From the NCBI RefSeq assembly GCF_030408615.1, contig NZ_CP047187.1, forward strand, positions 2,356,001-2,420,000: a DNA stretch of 64,000 nucleotides, read 5' to 3'. Each line of letters opens with the position of its first letter. The stretch's first letter is position 1. The position numbers and the translations under genes are program-made. This DNA is from Corynebacterium bovis DSM 20582 = CIP 54.80 (GTDB lineage: Bacteria > Actinomycetota > Actinomycetes > Mycobacteriales > Mycobacteriaceae). The notes under the pieces were generated by a model. It did not search any database. It worked only from the letters and a program-made list of their open reading frames with translations, and was not told the DNA's origin. Positions 49,162 to 57,570 of this stretch are shown one piece after another.

Positions 49162-49967
49162 AACTCGACGGCCGCGGAGTCGTCACGCCAGGCGAGCGCC
49201 CGGTCGGGGACGTCGGTGGCGAGCCAGCCGACGTTGTGCCGCGCGGCCCACCGGACGTCCTCCTCCCGGTTCGCGGTGAACAGGTAGGCCCGGCCGGCCC
49301 GGGTGTCGACGGCGCGCGGGCGCAGCCGGGCGCGGAGCACCCCGTAGCCGGCGTCGCAGCCGGCGGTCCCGGCCTCGTGGCGGCCGGTGTCCCCGCCGCG
49401 GAGGCCCCGGGGCAGCGGGAGGGGGACCCACATCCGGTACTGCCGCCGGAGGAGGATGCGGTTGACCGCCGGGTTGATGCGGTGGAACCGGTCGAGCGAC
49501 CGGGGCGAGAAGCTGATGACGTGCACGAACGGGGCCCGGTCGATGCCCGCGCGGTGGAGTTCGCGGTTGAGCAGCGCCTCGAGCTGTCCGCCGAACTGCT
49601 CGGAGTTCTTCGTCTCGATGAACAGCTCCGGGCCGTCGGTGTCCGGCAGCCCGGCGCGGCGGTCCATGGTGAAGGTGATGAGTTCCCGGAGGGTGACGAC
49701 GCTGTGCCGTCGTCCCCCCGCCCGCTCCGGCTGCCCGGCCCCGACGTCGAGGGCGCGGAGGTCGGCGAGCGTCATGTCGGCGACGGCCCCCTGCCCGTCG
49801 CTGACCCGGTTGACCGTCGAGTCGTGGAAGCACACGACCTCGTTGTCCGCGGTGAGGCGGATGTCGCACTCCCACCCGTCGGCCTCCTGGTCGGCGGCGA
49901 GCTCGTAGGCGGCCATGGTCTGCTCGGGCCGGTATCCGGATGCTCCACGGTGCGCGATGATCTCCAC
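49131..49967 (-). CDS. glpQ1: Glycerophosphodiester phosphodiesterase (GlpQ1/Rv3842c type)
   Basis: The enzyme hydrolyses glycerophosphodiesters to glycerol-3-phosphate and an alcohol. The 278 residues show the GDPD motif set: IIAHRGASGYRPEQT (catalytic His), WECDIRLTADNEVVCFHD (metal Glu/Asp and second His) and FIETKN. A Gly-rich insertion (PLPRGLRGGDTGRHEAG) is near 190. No signal peptide is present, so it acts in the cytoplasm. GTG 49967 is preceded by TAGAAA at 7 nt. It may release glycerol-3-phosphate from substrates imported by the ugp system. Confidence 0.93.
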   Translation of the reverse strand: MEIIAHRGASGYRPEQTMAAYELAADQEADGWECDIRLTADNEVVCFHDSTVNRVSDGQGAVADMTLADLRALDVGAGQPERAGGRRHSVVTLRELITFTMDRRAGLPDTDGPELFIETKNSEQFGGQLEALLNRELHRAGIDRAPFVHVISFSPRSLDRFHRINPAVNRILLRRQYRMWVPLPLPRGLRGGDTGRHEAGTAGCDAGYGVLRARLRPRAVDTRAGRAYLFTANREEDVRWAARHNVGWLATDVPDRALAWRDDSAAVEFRRAGVRVHQ

Positions 49968-50120
49968 GCCTCTCTTTCTAGCCCTCCTGCGTCACCGGCG
50001 CTGCCGGACGACGGGGCCGGGGCGCGGGTTGTCGGCTACCTTTCACGTCGCGTTCACCCCGGGTACACGCCGGGGCGGCGTCGACCCCCGGGCCGGTGCC
50101 CACCGCCTCCCCCGGGGTGA

Positions 50121-50253
50121 CGGCTGCACCCTCGCCCACCGCCTGCCCCTCCCCACGACGGCTGTACCCTCGCCCACCGCCTGCCCCTCCCCGCGACGGC
50201 TGTACCCTCGCCCACTGCCTCCCCCTCCCCGCGGCGGCTGTACCCTCAAGCGC
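50121..50253. repeat. 38-bp tandem repeat, four copies, each with a -10-like box
   Basis: Copies start at 50121, 50159, 50197 and 50235 (the last cut by the start codon). The unit begins CGGCTGTACCCTCGCCCACC and continues with a pyrimidine-rich half. TACCCT in copies 2-4 matches TANNNT; copy 1 has CACCCT. A degenerate fifth copy may precede it at about 50093. Confidence 0.85.
50241..50246 (+). promoter_or_regulatory. -10 box TACCCT, leaderless promoter of the patatin gene
   Basis: TACCCT of the fourth repeat is followed by CAAGCGC (7 nt) and GTG 50254. Confidence 0.5.
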
Positions 50254-51183
50254 GTGAGCCCGCAGAAGCAGTCGGCCCGGCGCGCAGACCGGACGCCCCC
50301 CGCACCCAACGTGCAGGACACCGCGCTCGTGTTCGAGGGTGGTGCCATGCGCGCCGCGTTCTCCTCGGCGATGGTCGAGGCGTTACTGGAGTCCGGGGTG
50401 TACTTCGACTGGGTCTTCGGCAACTCGGCGAGCACGGTGCACGTGGCGAACTACCTGGCGGGGGACGCGCAGGGGGCGCGGGACTACTTCACGGTGTTCC
50501 CGGGTGACCCGTTGTTCGGCGGGATCCGCCCGTTCCTGCGGGGTGACGGGTTCTTCAACTCCCGGTACATCTACGGCGAGTACGGCGGGGACAGTTACGC
50601 GCTCCACCTCGACTGGCAGGCGGTGCAGGCGAACCCGGCGAAGTACCGGTTCTCCGGGTTCAACGGCCGGACGGGGGAGACGGTGCACTGGGGCCGGGAG
50701 CACATCGACTCCCTGCCGGAGTTCCTGCTGCACGCGCGGGCGAGTTCGTCGCTGCCGTTCATCATGCCGCCGACGCACATCGACGGGGACACGTGGTTCG
50801 ACGGCGCCTTCGGGCCGACCGGCGGCATCCCGCTCGACGCGGCGGAGGCGGAGGGTTTCGAGAGGTTCGTCGTCGTCATGACCCGGACCCGGGGCTACCG
50901 GAAGCGGGGCAGCCGGTTCACCCGGCCGTTCGCGCGACGGTTCGCCCACTACCCCGAGCTCGTCGAGTCGATGGCGACGCGCCACATCCGCTACAACGCG
51001 ACCCGGGACCGGATCTTCCAGATGGAGCGCGAGGGCCGGGCGTACGTGTTCGCCCCGCAGACGATGCCGATCGGCAACGGGACGCGGAAGCTGAACCGGC
51101 TCATCGAGACCTACGACTCCGGCCTGGAGCAGGCGCGGCAGGAGATGCCCCGCATCCGGCGGTTCCTCGGCCTCGACGGCTGA
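50254..51183 (+). CDS. Patatin-like phospholipase family protein
   Basis: The protein has 309 residues. The patatin elements are the oxyanion motif FEGGAMRAAF at 28-37, Ser58 in VFGNSAST and Asp183 in WFDGAFGP (the Ser-Asp dyad). The nucleophile elbow reads G-N-S-A-S instead of the usual GXSXG, with Ser60 in place of Gly. The rest resembles the bacterial YjjU-type patatins. It is soluble and probably hydrolyses acyl esters of lipids. GTG 50254 is supported by a leaderless -10 box and by the residue content; the longer frame upstream only reads through the repeats. Confidence 0.9.
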   Translation: MSPQKQSARRADRTPPAPNVQDTALVFEGGAMRAAFSSAMVEALLESGVYFDWVFGNSASTVHVANYLAGDAQGARDYFTVFPGDPLFGGIRPFLRGDGFFNSRYIYGEYGGDSYALHLDWQAVQANPAKYRFSGFNGRTGETVHWGREHIDSLPEFLLHARASSSLPFIMPPTHIDGDTWFDGAFGPTGGIPLDAAEAEGFERFVVVMTRTRGYRKRGSRFTRPFARRFAHYPELVESMATRHIRYNATRDRIFQMEREGRAYVFAPQTMPIGNGTRKLNRLIETYDSGLEQARQEMPRIRRFLGLDG

Positions 51184-51285
51184 CCCCCGGCCGGGCACCC
51201 CCCGCGGCGCGCGGTGCCCCCGGTCACCGCTCCCCCGACACCCTCCCGGGGCCGAGCGCCACCCCGGGGCGTCGACCCCCGACCG

Positions 51286-52251
51286 TCACTCCCCGGCGGC
51301 CTCCCCGAGCCCGGCGGCGTCCATCACCCGGCGCAGGGTCTCCGCGGAGCGGGTGAACCGCTCGCGCTCGGTGTCGTCGAGGTCCAGCTCCACGACCTGC
51401 CGCACGCCGTGCCGGTTGATGACCGCGGGTGTGCCGATGTACATGTCCGTCTGCCCGTACTCGCCGTCGAGCAGGGCCGACACCGGCAGGACGACGTCCT
51501 CGTTCTGGAGGACCGCCCGGGTGATCCGCGCGAGGCCGGTGCCGATGCCGAAGCTCGTCGACCCCTTCGCGTCGATGATCTCGTAGGCGGCGTCCCGGGT
51601 CCGTTCGAAGATCTCCGTCACGTCCTGTTCGCCGGTGGGCGACTGCGCGAGCCGGGTGCGCAGCGGGATGCCCGCCGCCGTCCCCGCCGACAGGACCGGC
51701 AGTTCGGTGTCCCCGTGCTCGCCGACGACGTACGCGTGCACGGACGTCGGCGCGACGTCGAAGTACTCACCGAGTGCGGAGCGGAACCGGGCGGTGTCGA
51801 GGATGGTGCCGGACCCGATGACCTGGTTGGCCGGCAGCCCGGAGAAACGCCACGTCGCGTAGGAGAGGATGTCGACGGGGTTCGTGGCGACGAGATACAC
51901 GCCGTCGAAGCCCGTCGCCGTGACCCGGGAGACGATGTCGCGGAAGATCGCGACGTTCCGGTCCACGAGGTCGAGCCGGGTCTCCCCGGGCTTCTGCGCC
52001 GAGCCGGCGCAGATGCACACGAGGGTCGCGTCGGCACAGTCGTCATAGGTGCCGGTCGTGACCGTCACCTGGTGCCCGGCCCACGGGACCGCGTGGCGGA
52101 GGTCCTGGACGTGCCCCCACGCCCGGCGTTCGTCGATGTCGATGATGACGAGCCTGTCGCACAGGCCCTGGTTCACGATCGCGTAGGCGTACGCGACGCC
52201 GACCTCCCCCGCCCCGATCAACACGATCGTGTTGCCGTCACTGTGCCTCAC
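51286..52251 (-). CDS. ldh: L-lactate dehydrogenase
   Basis: The enzyme reduces pyruvate to L-lactate with NADH. The 321 residues contain the Rossmann motif [18 protein letters not shown]-binding [12 protein letters not shown], substrate-site [22 protein letters not shown] and the catalytic [12 protein letters not shown]is. The HSDGN-to-VL start region is short, so GTG 52251 with GGGAGGAACTGACG upstream is preferred over longer in-frame starts. It stands alone, convergent with the patatin gene. Confidence 0.97.
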   Translation of the reverse strand: MRHSDGNTIVLIGAGEVGVAYAYAIVNQGLCDRLVIIDIDERRAWGHVQDLRHAVPWAGHQVTVTTGTYDDCADATLVCICAGSAQKPGETRLDLVDRNVAIFRDIVSRVTATGFDGVYLVATNPVDILSYATWRFSGLPANQVIGSGTILDTARFRSALGEYFDVAPTSVHAYVVGEHGDTELPVLSAGTAAGIPLRTRLAQSPTGEQDVTEIFERTRDAAYEIIDAKGSTSFGIGTGLARITRAVLQNEDVVLPVSALLDGEYGQTDMYIGTPAVINRHGVRQVVELDLDDTERERFTRSAETLRRVMDAAGLGEAAGE

Positions 52252-52377
52252 CGTCAGTTCCTCCCGTCCGTGGCCGCGCGCGGCCCGCCGGCGGCCGACC
52301 CTGCCGGGCCACGCCGCACCGTTACCGTCACCGCCGATGATACCGCTGGTCACGGCCCTGAAAAGGAGGCTTCGGAC

Positions 52378-52788
52378 GTGAGTTCGGGCACAGCTCCCCC
52401 TCCGGGAGTCGCGCCCGTCACCCACCCTCGCGGCCACCCCGGCACCCACCGCCCGGAACCACCGCCGGCGACCCCACCGGCACCCACCGCGACCCGACGC
52501 GGCGGGCGGCGTCGTCCCCCCACGACCGCTCCCGCGACGACGGCGACGCCGACACCCCCGGGGCGCGCTCCGGGCGTGCCGCACCCCTCCCCCCTGGCCG
52601 CGGCGGGTGCACTCCCCCCGATGGCGGGTCCCGCCCGCCTTTCCGCAGTCCCCGGCCGTTCGTGTCGAACGAAATCTCCTATTCAACCTATTGAACTTAG
52701 GAGTTCTATAATAAAATCATTGCGAGGGGGTGAGTTCTTCACCACACTGGTGGCCGTAGTCATCACACGAACAACGGAAGGACCCACC
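52378..52788 (+). other. Open frame with strong ribosome site, in frame with sodA
   Basis: AAAAGGAGG lies 8 nt before GTG 52378. The frame runs 137 codons without stop through the sodA promoter and joins sodA in phase at ATG 52789. Its first 90 residues are Pro/Thr/Arg/Ala-rich and look like random G+C-rich translation; the last 45 come from the A+T-rich promoter. It could be a leader ORF, an extended SodA isoform, or chance. Confidence 0.25.
52657..52712 (+). promoter_or_regulatory. sodA promoter with nested inverted repeats
   Basis: TATAAT (52707-52712) is a perfect -10 box, giving a leader of about 70 nt. Upstream are three inverted repeats: CGTTCG-TGT-CGAACG (52657-52671), TTCAA-CCTA-TTGAA (52682-52695) and GAACT-TAGG-AGTTC (52693-52706), the last two sharing three bases. 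They cover the -35 region, so they are likely operators. They do not clearly match the DtxR consensus. Confidence 0.6.
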
Positions 52789-53394
52789 ATGGCTGTCTAC
52801 GAGCTTCCCGACCTGCCCTACGCCTACGACGCCCTCGAGCCGCACATCTCCGGCGAGATCATGCAGCTCCACCACGACAAGCACCACGCGACCTACGTCG
52901 CCGGCGCGAACGCGGCCCTCGAGGCGCTCGAGAAGGCCCGCGAGGAGGGCACCAACCCGGACCAGATCCGCGCGCTGTCCAAGAACCTCGCGTTCAACCT
53001 CGGTGGCCACACCAACCACTCCATCTTCTGGAAGAACCTCTCCCCGAACGGTGGCGGCGAGCCGACCGGTGAGCTCGCGGAGGCCATCACCCGCGACTTC
53101 GGCTCCTTCGACAAGTTCAAGGACCACTTCTCCTCCGCCGCGCTGGGTCTCCAGGGCTCCGGCTGGGCCGTCCTCGGCTTCGACCACATCGCCGGCCGCC
53201 TCGTCGTCGAGCAGATGACCGACCAGCAGGGCCAGATCAGCGTCAACTTCACGCCGCTGCTCATGCTCGACATGTGGGAGCACGCCTTCTACCTCCAGTA
53301 CAAGAACGTCAAGGCCGATTACGTCAAGGCCGTGTGGAACGTCTTCAACTGGGAGGACGTCGCCGAGCGCTACGCCGCCGCCAAGGCCAAGTAG
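52789..53394 (+). CDS. sodA: Superoxide dismutase (Mn/Fe family)
   Basis: The enzyme converts superoxide to oxygen and peroxide. The 201 residues have the metal ligands in [21 protein letters not shown] and DMWEHAFY, and the typical [13 protein letters not shown]. Length and sequence are those of the cytoplasmic Mn/Fe type; Mn is usual in corynebacteria but cannot be proven here. ATG 52789 follows GGAAGGACCCACC. The coding sequence uses fewer rare codons than its neighbours and reads as a highly expressed gene. Confidence 0.98.
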   Translation: MAVYELPDLPYAYDALEPHISGEIMQLHHDKHHATYVAGANAALEALEKAREEGTNPDQIRALSKNLAFNLGGHTNHSIFWKNLSPNGGGEPTGELAEAITRDFGSFDKFKDHFSSAALGLQGSGWAVLGFDHIAGRLVVEQMTDQQGQISVNFTPLLMLDMWEHAFYLQYKNVKADYVKAVWNVFNWEDVAERYAAAKAK

Positions 53395-53414
53395 TTCCGG
53401 CTCCCCCACCCGGA

Positions 53415-53455
53415 GTTCCGGGTGACACCGGGAACCCCGGGTGACACCGGGTGTT
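53415..53455. repeat. 22-bp duplication with hairpin potential after sodA
   Basis: CCGGGTGACACCGGG occurs twice, 22 bp apart, starting about 25 bp after the sodA stop. GTTCC and GGAAC flank the first copy, so it could fold as a terminator, though with a tight loop. Confidence 0.45.
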
Positions 53456-53612
53456 CCGGGCACCACCGGCGCGGAGTTGACGCTCCGCCCCGACCCCCGA
53501 CCCGCCGCGCAGGCCCTCCGGCCACCCGCGGCGGGTCGTCGTGCGTCCGGGGCCCGTGCGCGTCGACGACCGGCAGCGCCAGGCCACCGCGCCCCACCCC
53601 CCGCGCCCCCGC

Positions 53613-54293
53613 CTACCCGCAGGTCACGCCGGTCGCGTGCACCGGGCAGTACCCGCCGGGGTTCTTGTCGAGGTACTGCTGGTGCTCGTCCTCGGCGAGG
53701 TACACGGTCCCCGCCGGGGTGTCGTCGAGCATGGTGATCTCGGTGGTCATGTCCCCGTACCCGGCGTCACGCAGCTTCTCCCCGTAGGCCCGCGCGACCT
53801 CCCGCGCGGTCTCGAGCTGCCGGGGCGTCGTCGCGTACACGGCGGAGCGGTACTGGGCGCCGACGTCGTTGCCCTGCCGGTCCCCCTGCGTCGGGTCGTG
53901 GTTCTCGAACGCCACGCGGAGGATCTCCTCCTCGGTGATGCGCTCCGGGTCGTAGACCACGTCGACGACCTCGGCGTGCCCGGTGCGCCCGGTGCACACC
54001 TCCCGGTACGTGGGGTTGGCGGTGTACCCGCCGGCGTAGCCCACGGCCGTCGACTCCACGCCGTCGAGCTGCCAGAACAGTTTCTCCGCGCCCCAGAAGC
54101 AGCCGAGGCCAAGCACGATGTGCCGCTGCCCCTCCCGCCACGGGCCGGTGATCGGCGTGCCGAGCACGGTGTGCGGCTGCGGGTCGGGCAGGACGGGGTG
54201 CCGGCCGCCGGCGAGGGCGGTGTCCGCGGTGACGGGGTCCGCGCGGAACGGTCCGGGGGTGTTCGCGGCGATGATGCGGTCGAGAAAGCTCAC
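53613..54293 (-). CDS. msrA: Peptide methionine-S-sulfoxide reductase MsrA
   Basis: MsrA repairs oxidised methionine. The 226 residues contain the catalytic Cys in LGLGCFWGAEKLFW, YAGGYTANPTYREVCTGRTGHAE, and C-terminal Cys in GGYCPVHATGVTCG that resolve the disulfide. GTG 54293 is preceded by AAGGGAG at good spacing. It is convergent with sodA, so two oxidative-stress genes face each other. Confidence 0.96.
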   Translation of the reverse strand: MSFLDRIIAANTPGPFRADPVTADTALAGGRHPVLPDPQPHTVLGTPITGPWREGQRHIVLGLGCFWGAEKLFWQLDGVESTAVGYAGGYTANPTYREVCTGRTGHAEVVDVVYDPERITEEEILRVAFENHDPTQGDRQGNDVGAQYRSAVYATTPRQLETAREVARAYGEKLRDAGYGDMTTEITMLDDTPAGTVYLAEDEHQQYLDKNPGGYCPVHATGVTCG

Positions 54294-54376
54294 TGGGTCT
54301 CCCTTGGTCTGGTCGGGGTCCGACGCCACGGCCGTCGCGGTCGGGTGCCGCCGGCGTGATGTCACGGTCGTGGGGG

Positions 54377-56086
54377 TCACCCGTCGGACCGCTCCGGGAC
54401 GGCGACGTCCTCCACACCCGGGATCCCGGGTGCGCCCCGGCGCAGCCACCGCCGGACGGCCGCCGTCGCCATGCAGTCGTCGGCGTTGTAGCGCTCGAGG
54501 ATACGCCGGAGGTCGCGCGCCTCGTCGCCGCGCCCGTCCGCCGCGGCCGCGACGGCGGCCTCGAAGCGGTCGACGGCCTCCCGCCCGTCCATGTCCCCCT
54601 GGCTGAACGCGTACCCGGCGAGGACGCCGGTGTTCTTCAGGCCGAGGGAGTCGTTCGCGGCGACCGCCCTGCGCACGACGGCGAAGACGTCCACCCAGTG
54701 CTCCGACGTGAGGAAGGCGTCGACCTCCGCGCGCGTCGGCATGACCACCGTCCCGTCCCCGGCCGCGCTCCCGTCACCGCAGTCGCCGCCGTCCCCGCCG
54801 TCCCCGGCCGGGTACCGCCGCCCGCCGTACGCCGTCGCGTACTCCCGCAGCCAGTGGTTCTCCCCCTGCGCCGAGTAGCAGTACGCCCGGAACCGCCGAC
54901 CGCGGAGGACGGCGTCGTCCCTCCTCCCCGTGAGCCAGGACCAGAACCGGGCGACGTGCGCACCCTCGTCCGGCTCCACCCCGAAATCGGCGAACGCCCG
55001 GTAGCGCACGCCGTCCCACGTCCCCCAGAGGAACGTCCCGCGGCCCGGGTGGGCCTCCATGTCGACGTCCACCTCGACGCACCCGTCGAGGTCCCCGGGG
55101 CCCGTGCCCCCCGCCCACAACCGCGGGTCGTCGATCCAGCCGGCGGTCGGGCGGCGGAGGAACCGCTCCCCGCGCAGCCACGCCGCCGCCAGCGCGCTGA
55201 CCTCGCCGCGGTCGGCGCGGGCGAGGGCGGGCACCGTCGTGAGGCCGTCCTCGCGGAGCGCCGCCGACCGGTCGCCCGGGAGCATGAGGCTCACGTCCGC
55301 CGTGGCGGTGAGCTGCGCCCGGCAGTGGTTGTGGAACTCGCAGGTCGCGCACTCCCGCACGCGGAGCGGCCGCCGCGGCACCGGCACGGACACGGCCTTG
55401 AGCAGCCCCTCGGCGAGCCGCCCCGCCGGGAACACCGCGCACCGGGACGACCCCGCCCCGATGAGCCCCGCGTCCCCGGACGCGACGCCCATCCCCGCGA
55501 GCAGCACCCACGCGACGGCGAGGACCTGCGAGTCCTCCGCCGCCGCCCGGTACCGCAGCGGGGCGTCCACCGGGTCGGACAACCCGAGCGCGGCGACGTC
55601 GACGACCCGGGACCCGCGCCGCGACCGCCCGTCCCGGATCACGGAGTGCGCGCTCACCCGGACGGGCGTGTACGCGAGGCCGGGGGACGCCCCGGTGCCG
55701 TGGTCCGCGCGGACGAGCAGGTCCACGCGCGTGGCCAGCGGGCCGTCGGCGAGGTGCGCGCCGACGATGAGCCGCGTCCCGGCGGCGAGGGCCTCCAGCG
55801 TCTCCTCCTCGGCCGTCGGACCGGGGGTGATGTCCCACCGCGTGGGGATGAGCCGGTCACCGATGCGCGGTGCCGTCGGCAACCGGTCGCGGACCGCCGA
55901 CCGCCGGAGGTGGGCCCGGTACCGGTGGGTGAGGACCTCCGCCAGGTCCGCCGGGGAGGTCTCCGGGGGGACGACGCCCGCCTCCGCCGCCCGGCGCAGA
56001 ACCGCACGGTGACGGCACCCGGTGAGGTCCGCCGGGGTGACGGGCGCGGCGGCGGGGGGACAGGCGTTCACAATGTCCCCCAGCAT
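54377..56086 (-). CDS. TM0106-family RecB-like nuclease
   Basis: The protein has 569 residues. The N-terminal two thirds is a PD-(D/E)XK (RecB-like) fold with RVDLLVRAD and a Cys cluster RECATCEFHNHCRAQL that would hold an iron-sulfur cluster together with the early CRHRAVL Cys. The C-terminal third has an RNase H-like exonuclease domain beginning CVEVDVDMEAHPGRG and ending RYNADDCMATAAVRRWL. Such proteins are thought to act in DNA or RNA repair. A Gly/Asp-rich stretch (about 430-450) is inserted in the last domain. The start could also be GTG 56071, which has GGGGGAC upstream. Confidence 0.88.
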   Translation of the reverse strand: MLGDIVNACPPAAAPVTPADLTGCRHRAVLRRAAEAGVVPPETSPADLAEVLTHRYRAHLRRSAVRDRLPTAPRIGDRLIPTRWDITPGPTAEEETLEALAAGTRLIVGAHLADGPLATRVDLLVRADHGTGASPGLAYTPVRVSAHSVIRDGRSRRGSRVVDVAALGLSDPVDAPLRYRAAAEDSQVLAVAWVLLAGMGVASGDAGLIGAGSSRCAVFPAGRLAEGLLKAVSVPVPRRPLRVRECATCEFHNHCRAQLTATADVSLMLPGDRSAALREDGLTTVPALARADRGEVSALAAAWLRGERFLRRPTAGWIDDPRLWAGGTGPGDLDGCVEVDVDMEAHPGRGTFLWGTWDGVRYRAFADFGVEPDEGAHVARFWSWLTGRRDDAVLRGRRFRAYCYSAQGENHWLREYATAYGGRRYPAGDGGDGGDCGDGSAAGDGTVVMPTRAEVDAFLTSEHWVDVFAVVRRAVAANDSLGLKNTGVLAGYAFSQGDMDGREAVDRFEAAVAAAADGRGDEARDLRRILERYNADDCMATAAVRRWLRRGAPGIPGVEDVAVPERSDG

Positions 56087-56269
56087 ATGGCCCCGGCCAC
56101 TCCCGCGCGGTCACCAGGTGTTGGCTAAGGTGGTTGCAGACGTCAGCGGCACCGGCAGCGACAGACAGCGACCGGCGGACACGCCGCTGACACCGATGAC
56201 ACTGACCCGTCCGGCGCCGCGACACCAGCGGACCGCCCCGGACACGTCGACAGGACACGGGAGAAACCG

Positions 56270-56905
56270 ATGGGACTGCTCAGCTCGGCACGCAGGCGCC
56301 GGCAGGAGAAGAAGGCGATCTACAAGGCCGCCAAGGTGCGGGCCAAGGCGGAGGCGAAGTCCACCGGCAAGCTGGAGAAGAAGAAGGAGAAGTACCTCCG
56401 GAAGACCGCCAAGCAGGTCCGGAAGCTCGACCAGAAGGAGCTGAAGGCCCGGCGCAAGCACGAGGAGACGATGGCGAAGACCGCCCTCGAGCAGATCAAG
56501 GCCGGGCGGTTCAACTCCGCGAACGTGCTGCGGTACACCGCCGCGCTGCGGACGCTCGCCCCGGTCGCGGTGCCGCTGGCGTACCGGGCGCTCAACCAGC
56601 TCCGGTCGCTGTCGGAGGGGCGCGAGGCGTCCCGCCACGGCGTGGACCGGTCGTCGATGGGCTGGGTCGCCGGCACCGGTGCGCCGCAGCGCGCCCGGAT
56701 CGAGGACCTGCGGTCCCGGCTGCGTGACGGGCGGGTGCCCGCCGGGTTCGGGCGGGACGCGCGGGAGCGCCTCGACCAGCTCGAGTCCTCGCTCGAGCAC
56801 GCCGGGAGCATGAGCGACTCGCAGAAGCGCAACCTGGAGTCCTCCGTCTCCGCGGAGCTCGATCTGCTCGACCGTCAGCTGAAGGACACCGTCGCGTCCC
56901 ACTGA
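56270..56905 (+). CDS. DUF6474 family protein
   Basis: The protein has 211 residues. The first 70 are a very basic, Lys-rich coiled coil (RAKAEAKSTGKLEKKKEKYL), followed by a short hydrophobic stretch with TLAPVAVPLAYRAL and a C-terminal helical half (RIEDLRSRLRDGRVPAGFG). No enzyme motif is seen. The family is known from corynebacteria and relatives and has no assigned function. GGGAGAAACCG precedes ATG 56270. Confidence 0.85.
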   Translation: MGLLSSARRRRQEKKAIYKAAKVRAKAEAKSTGKLEKKKEKYLRKTAKQVRKLDQKELKARRKHEETMAKTALEQIKAGRFNSANVLRYTAALRTLAPVAVPLAYRALNQLRSLSEGREASRHGVDRSSMGWVAGTGAPQRARIEDLRSRLRDGRVPAGFGRDARERLDQLESSLEHAGSMSDSQKRNLESSVSAELDLLDRQLKDTVASH

Positions 56906-57570
56906 GCCGCCGCTCAGCGCCGTGTCCGCCGCCCGGCCCACCCCGCGTCCGCGCAGGGTGGGCCGTTGTCGTCGTGGGGTGGGGGTCGTGGGGGCCGGTT
57001 CGTGGGGGCGCGGCCGTGGTCGTGGGGTGGGGCCGGCCGTTGTCGTCGTGGGGTGGGGTTCGACGGCGACCTCGTCCGCGACGACTCCTCCCGAGCCACG
57101 GATGTGCGGCCCCCCGTCGCACCCCCGTTTCCGCGACCGGAGACGCCACCCGAATCCCGGTTCACCGTTGACCGGCTTCACTCACGTTCCCGGATGCATG
57201 TTCGAGAGGCCCCGCCGATTCGCATCCGTTATGAGTCTGTGACCTGCCATAACGTCAGACTCTGACAGAAAAACCGAAGGATTCTTCTACTTTAGGCAGC
57301 TGACCGTGTCCCTGCGAAAGAAATATTCACATCACCACTCACATCCGTTGACATCCGGAGATTGAAATTCAAAGCAGATGAGCAGTAGAATCAACTGACG
57401 TACCCTTTGATATCCACCTTCCAGCCCAGTCATCGAGCTTTGCGACAGGCTTTCCAGTGACGCGATCCGCACACTCACCGTGGAGTCAAGGCACGGCCGT
57501 CGGCACCACAAGCCACACCAGTCGGCGGCACAGGACACGCTCACGATCGACCCAGAAAGGTCTACACACG
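56906..57570. other. Intergenic region upstream of lsr2, with A+T-rich half
   Basis: The left half is G+C-rich and holds a 24-bp exact direct repeat (56961 and 57035). From about 57220 to 57440 the composition falls sharply to about half A+T, with AAATATTCACAT, GATTGAAATTCAAAG and an inverted repeat GAGTCTG-N16-CAGACTC (57232-57261). No gene is supported on either strand. It is the likely lsr2 control region. Confidence 0.65.
56961..57058. repeat. 24-bp exact direct repeat, 74 bp apart
   Basis: GGCCGTTGTCGTCGTGGGGT and four more bases occur at 56961-56984 and 57035-57058, with a degenerate copy between (57011-57032). Confidence 0.7.

Larger units (their letters stand above)
49968..50253. other. 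Divergent intergenic region GDPD / patatin
   Basis: The 286-bp gap has the GDPD promoter at its left end and is otherwise taken up by the 38-bp repeat array that runs to the patatin start. No gene is seen. Confidence 0.6.
52252..52788. other. Divergent region ldh / sodA
   Basis: The 537-bp gap has three parts: the ldh 5' side with GGTAACGG; a G+C-rich, Pro/Thr-coding frame opened by a strong ribosome site at 52361-52369; and the A+T-rich sodA promoter (52657-52735) followed by its leader. Apart from the questionable frame, no gene is seen. Confidence 0.6.

Noticed and set aside
50121..50253. Possible CRISPR array (38-bp repeats)
   Set aside because: Copies are directly adjacent with no spacers, only four in number, and no cas genes are present.
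56906..57220. tRNA or small RNA gene in the DUF6474-lsr2 gap
   Set aside because: No cloverleaf or GTTCRANNC T-loop was found by eye here or elsewhere in the window; the stretch is a degenerate GTCGTGGGG repeat.
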